Source: Bacteroidia bacterium
Lineage (GTDB): Bacteria > Bacteroidota > Bacteroidia > Cytophagales > JAAEPT01
Reading direction: 5' to 3'
Assembly (NCBI GenBank): GCA_030431525.1
Contig: JAUIJC010000030.1
Span: 1-56,172, forward strand
Length of the DNA: 56,172 bases
Of this stretch, positions 54,132 to 56,172 are shown piece after piece; position 1 is the stretch's first letter; each line of letters begins with the position of its first letter. The translations under genes were made by a program, and so were the position numbers. The notes under the pieces were generated by a model that did not search any database, was not told the DNA's origin, and saw only the letters and a program-made list of their open reading frames with translations.

Positions 54132-54800
54132 TCACCCCTTTTTCAAATACTGCTTCCCCAGCCACTGAAGGGATGGATAGGATTCCTTTAGGGCTGCCTT
54201 CATTTCCTTTGAAGTCATAAACTTCAACGCCTCAATATCCTCTTCCTTTTGAGGCTTCATTTTTGAGTCCTCCAAGCATTCCATCACAAACCAATAAGTC
54301 CTTTTCAGAACTAACCGCTTTTTATACGGACAGAAATAAGAATGATAGGTCGAGGGAAGTTCTTCCCGAATCTTAGCCTTCACTTGACACTCCTCCTCTA
54401 CTTCGCGTAAAGCGCCTTCTGCAACAGACTCTCCCTTTTCCAGCTTCCCCTTCGGGAAATCCCATACCCCCCAACGAGAAATCATCAACACTTTCCCGTC
54501 TTTCTCAACCAACCCTCCTGCTGCTTCAATCAGCTTATAAAAATTCCTTAAGATCTTTTCGGACTTCTTAGTCTCAACCACCACGCAATCCAACTGCTTG
54601 ATCCTGCCCTTTCCTTCTTTCTCCAAATATTCCAACCACAAGGAAATCTCATTGGCAAACTCTCCGAGCAACAACACTTTCCCTTCGGCTTTTTTCAGCC
54701 CTTTAAGGCTCAAAACAAAGGCATCATAATTCGACAACTTCAGTTTTTCGGAAACAGGACGAAAACAAACTTTTGTATGATTGATGAAAAAAGGAGTCAT
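54132..54800 (-). CDS. NUDIX hydrolase
   Basis: 222 residues. The Nudix box is complete: GKLEKGESVAEGALREVEEE plus C-Q-V, in the C-terminal half, following MISRWGVWDFPKG. The N-terminal 95 residues (ITHTKVCF-like start, LKGLKKAEGKVLLLGEF) have no recognised domain. The WDFPKGKLEKGE arrangement is typical of diphosphoinositol polyphosphate or Ap4A-type hydrolases, but the substrate is unknown. Its stop codon directly adjoins that of coaD. Divergent from pyrE. Confidence 0.9.
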   Translation of the reverse strand: MTPFFINHTKVCFRPVSEKLKLSNYDAFVLSLKGLKKAEGKVLLLGEFANEISLWLEYLEKEGKGRIKQLDCVVVETKKSEKILRNFYKLIEAAGGLVEKDGKVLMISRWGVWDFPKGKLEKGESVAEGALREVEEECQVKAKIREELPSTYHSYFCPYKKRLVLKRTYWFVMECLEDSKMKPQKEEDIEALKFMTSKEMKAALKESYPSLQWLGKQYLKKG

Positions 54801-54828
54801 AGAGAACTATTTATTTAATGCGGGAAAG

Positions 54829-54836
54829 TAATTTTG
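54829..54836 (+). promoter_or_regulatory. Possible -7 box for pyrE
   Basis: TAATTTTG fits TAnnTTTG and ends 5 bp before the chosen pyrE start at 54842. The -33 position (54806-54809) has no TTTG. If it is real, the transcript would begin at or very near the ATG, giving a leaderless mRNA. Low confidence. Confidence 0.3.
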
Positions 54837-54841
54837 CACTT

Positions 54842-55492
54842 ATGGCAAATATAAGTGAACAAAACTCCGTAGCCTCCCAAGTGGCCCAGCACTTGTTGGA
54901 AATTGAGGCCGTAAAGCTTAATGTACAACAGCCTTTCCAATGGGCTTCGGGATGGAATTCCCCTATCTACTGCGATAACCGACTTTCCCTTTCTTACCCG
55001 AAAGTCCGCGACTATATCACCGATAAACTTGCTGAAGCTGTAAAAGCAGCCTACCCTGAAGTTGAAGCAATTGCAGGTGTAGCTACAGCAGGTATCCCTC
55101 AGGGCGCCTTGGTTGCCGCCAAACTTGGACTCCCATTCCTTTATGTTCGTTCAAAACCGAAGGGACATGGTATGACGAATCTTATTGAGGGTAAAGTTGA
55201 GGATGGCCAGAAAGTGGTGGTTCTTGAGGACTTGGTTTCTACCGGGGGAAGTTCATTGAAAGCCGTTCAGGATTTAAGAGACGCCAAGGCTGAAATTTTG
55301 GGCATGATCGCCATCTTCACTTATGGTTTTGATGTGGCCGATGAAAACTTCGCAAATGCTTCTACCAAACTTGTTTGCTTGAGCAACTATTCTGCGTTGG
55401 TGGAAGAAGCATTGAAAATGAATTATATCAAGGAAGAAGACCTTTCTTCTTTGAAAGAATGGAGGGAATCTCCAAGCACTTGGAAAAAGTAA
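54842..55492 (+). CDS. pyrE: Orotate phosphoribosyltransferase
   Basis: De novo pyrimidine synthesis: orotate plus PRPP to orotidine monophosphate. 216 residues from the Met at 54842 (MANISEQNS); a Met 8 codons upstream is possible. Motifs: FQWASGWNSPIYCDNR, IAGVATAGIPQGALVA, FLYVRSKPKGHGMTNLIEG and the PRPP loop VVVLEDLVSTGGSS. Length normal. Monocistronic, closed by a 19-bp hairpin. Confidence 0.96.
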   Translation: MANISEQNSVASQVAQHLLEIEAVKLNVQQPFQWASGWNSPIYCDNRLSLSYPKVRDYITDKLAEAVKAAYPEVEAIAGVATAGIPQGALVAAKLGLPFLYVRSKPKGHGMTNLIEGKVEDGQKVVVLEDLVSTGGSSLKAVQDLRDAKAEILGMIAIFTYGFDVADENFANASTKLVCLSNYSALVEEALKMNYIKEEDLSSLKEWRESPSTWKK

Positions 55493-55511
55493 TTCTTCTA
55501 TCCCTTCACTT

Positions 55512-55560
55512 AAAACGGAGTTCATGACCATTATTCTGGTTATGAACTCCGTTTTCTTTT
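55512..55560 (+). terminator. Terminator after pyrE
   Basis: A 19-bp stem (55512-55530 with 55537-55555, one G-T pair), 6-nt loop and T-rich run. The next gene starts 10 bp after it. Confidence 0.93.
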
Positions 55561-55570
55561 ACTGCAAAAC

Positions 55571-56068
55571 ATGAGAATTGGACTAATTTCAGACACTCAC
55601 GGCTTTTTGGATCCAAAGGTGCTCAAGCATTTCGACGACTGCGATGAAATCTGGCATGCTGGAGATTTTGGCACCTTGGAGGTTTCTGAACAACTAAGCG
55701 CCCTAAAACCGCTTCGAGGTGTTTATGGGAATATTGATGGCCAAGAAATCAGAATCCAACACCCTGAACATTTGAAATTTGAGCTGGAGGGACTAAAAAT
55801 ATGGATTACCCACATCGGTGGATATCCCGGTCGCTACAACCCGAAGATCAGAGAGGAAATCTACCACTGGAAACCAGACCTATTCATTTGTGGACATTCC
55901 CATATTTTAAAAGTCATGCGGGATAAAAATGTGCCCAATCTTGTTCACATCAATCCAGGTGCAGCAGGAAAACATGGCTTCCACAAAATAAGAACCATCA
56001 TCAAGTTTGATCTTCACCAAGGAAGCATTTCCAACATGAAGGCCATAGAACTTGGCCAAAGGGCATAA
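55571..56068 (+). CDS. YfcE/MJ0936-type metallophosphoesterase
   Basis: 165-residue cytoplasmic phosphodiesterase. Dinuclear metal motifs in order: LISDTHGF, WHAGDFG, VYGNID, ITHIGGYPG and ICGHSHI..., with NPGAAGKHG at the end. Length and motif spacing match the small YfcE group; the substrate is unknown. Monocistronic, with its own bidirectional terminator. Confidence 0.94.
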   Translation: MRIGLISDTHGFLDPKVLKHFDDCDEIWHAGDFGTLEVSEQLSALKPLRGVYGNIDGQEIRIQHPEHLKFELEGLKIWITHIGGYPGRYNPKIREEIYHWKPDLFICGHSHILKVMRDKNVPNLVHINPGAAGKHGFHKIRTIIKFDLHQGSISNMKAIELGQRA

Positions 56069-56072
56069 AAAA

Positions 56073-56116
56073 AAGAGGCTGTCTCAAATCTACCCTGAGA
56101 CAGCCTCTTCTTTTTT
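56073..56116. terminator. Bidirectional terminator after the phosphoesterase gene
   Basis: A perfect 14-bp stem (56073-56086 with 56096-56109), 9-nt loop, A run on the left and T run on the right. Its symmetry suggests it also serves a convergent gene entering from the right edge. Confidence 0.92.
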
Positions 56117-56132
56117 ATATCTCTTGGCTAAC

Positions 56133-56172
56133 CTAAACTAAAGATTTATCTGTCTTGATTTCCTCTGTTGTC
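56133..56172 (-). CDS. 3' end of a gene running off the right edge
   Basis: One minus-strand frame reads TTEEIKTDKSLV then TAG at 56133-56135, just inside the bidirectional terminator. The residues look like a plausible protein C-terminus and the terminator orientation fits. The visible part is too short to name, and the other minus-strand frames also close nearby, so this is tentative. Confidence 0.35.
   Translation of the reverse strand, partial: TTEEIKTDKSLV

Overview
The window looks like a chromosomal segment of a Bacteroidota bacterium, most likely one of the Cytophagales and probably marine or environmental. The evidence is a type IX secretion (T9SS) gene cluster (C25 PorU-like sortase plus PorV/PorQ protein), a PorP/SprF-like protein beside a long Ig-like surface protein, DUF349 and DUF1573 proteins, signal peptides ending in A-Q, and a promoter that fits the Bacteroidota TTTG-N19-TAnnTTTG consensus exactly. 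Gene order is mostly housekeeping. I see no phage, IS element, plasmid gene, CRISPR array or recognisable defence island.

Layout. 1-6.2 kb: ammonium transporter, ferritin, a large discoidin/FN3/glycosidase lipoprotein and a thioredoxin-fold protein. 6.3-6.6 kb: three identical tRNA-Thr(TGT) genes. 6.9-13.1 kb: DUF349 protein, YqgE/AlgH, pdxH and recD2. 13.2-14.4 kb: a broken membrane-protein gene. 14.7-16.8 kb: an amidohydrolase lipoprotein translationally coupled to two small membrane proteins. 16.9-21.9 kb: a 5-oxoprolinase/hydantoinase fusion and a double-thioredoxin protein. 21.9-28.6 kb: the T9SS operon (small membrane protein, PorV/PorQ-like, PorU2-like). 28.7-36.9 kb: DUF1573 protein, trpS, a beta-propeller secreted protein, a TerB-like protein, DUF4178, a POT peptide transporter and two tandem paralogues of unknown function. 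37-45.3 kb: metallophosphoesterase and a complete RND efflux operon (TolC, adaptor, pump) with its TetR regulator upstream. 45.3-50.7 kb: pgeF and cobB back to back, then a PorP/SprF-like gene divergent from a 789-residue Ig-like protein with a probable type B sorting domain. 50.7-56.1 kb: dgkA, the SRP RNA gene, a transaldolase-like aldolase, ftsE, a K+ channel, coaD, a NUDIX hydrolase, pyrE and a YfcE-like phosphoesterase.

The most unusual signal is non-coding. A roughly 163-bp structured repeat occurs three times, at 9.5, 30.0 and 44.5 kb, always in the same orientation. Its flanking and loop sequences are conserved, while the 14-15 bp inner stem has a different sequence in every copy yet stays complementary. 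One copy supplies the last codons and stop of the TetR gene and lies in the leader of the RND efflux operon. Two simpler inverted-repeat families (ACCACNGAG type and GGGGCGGAC type) also occur. A second notable point is the SRP RNA gene, whose promoter lies inside the 3' end of the dgkA reading frame.
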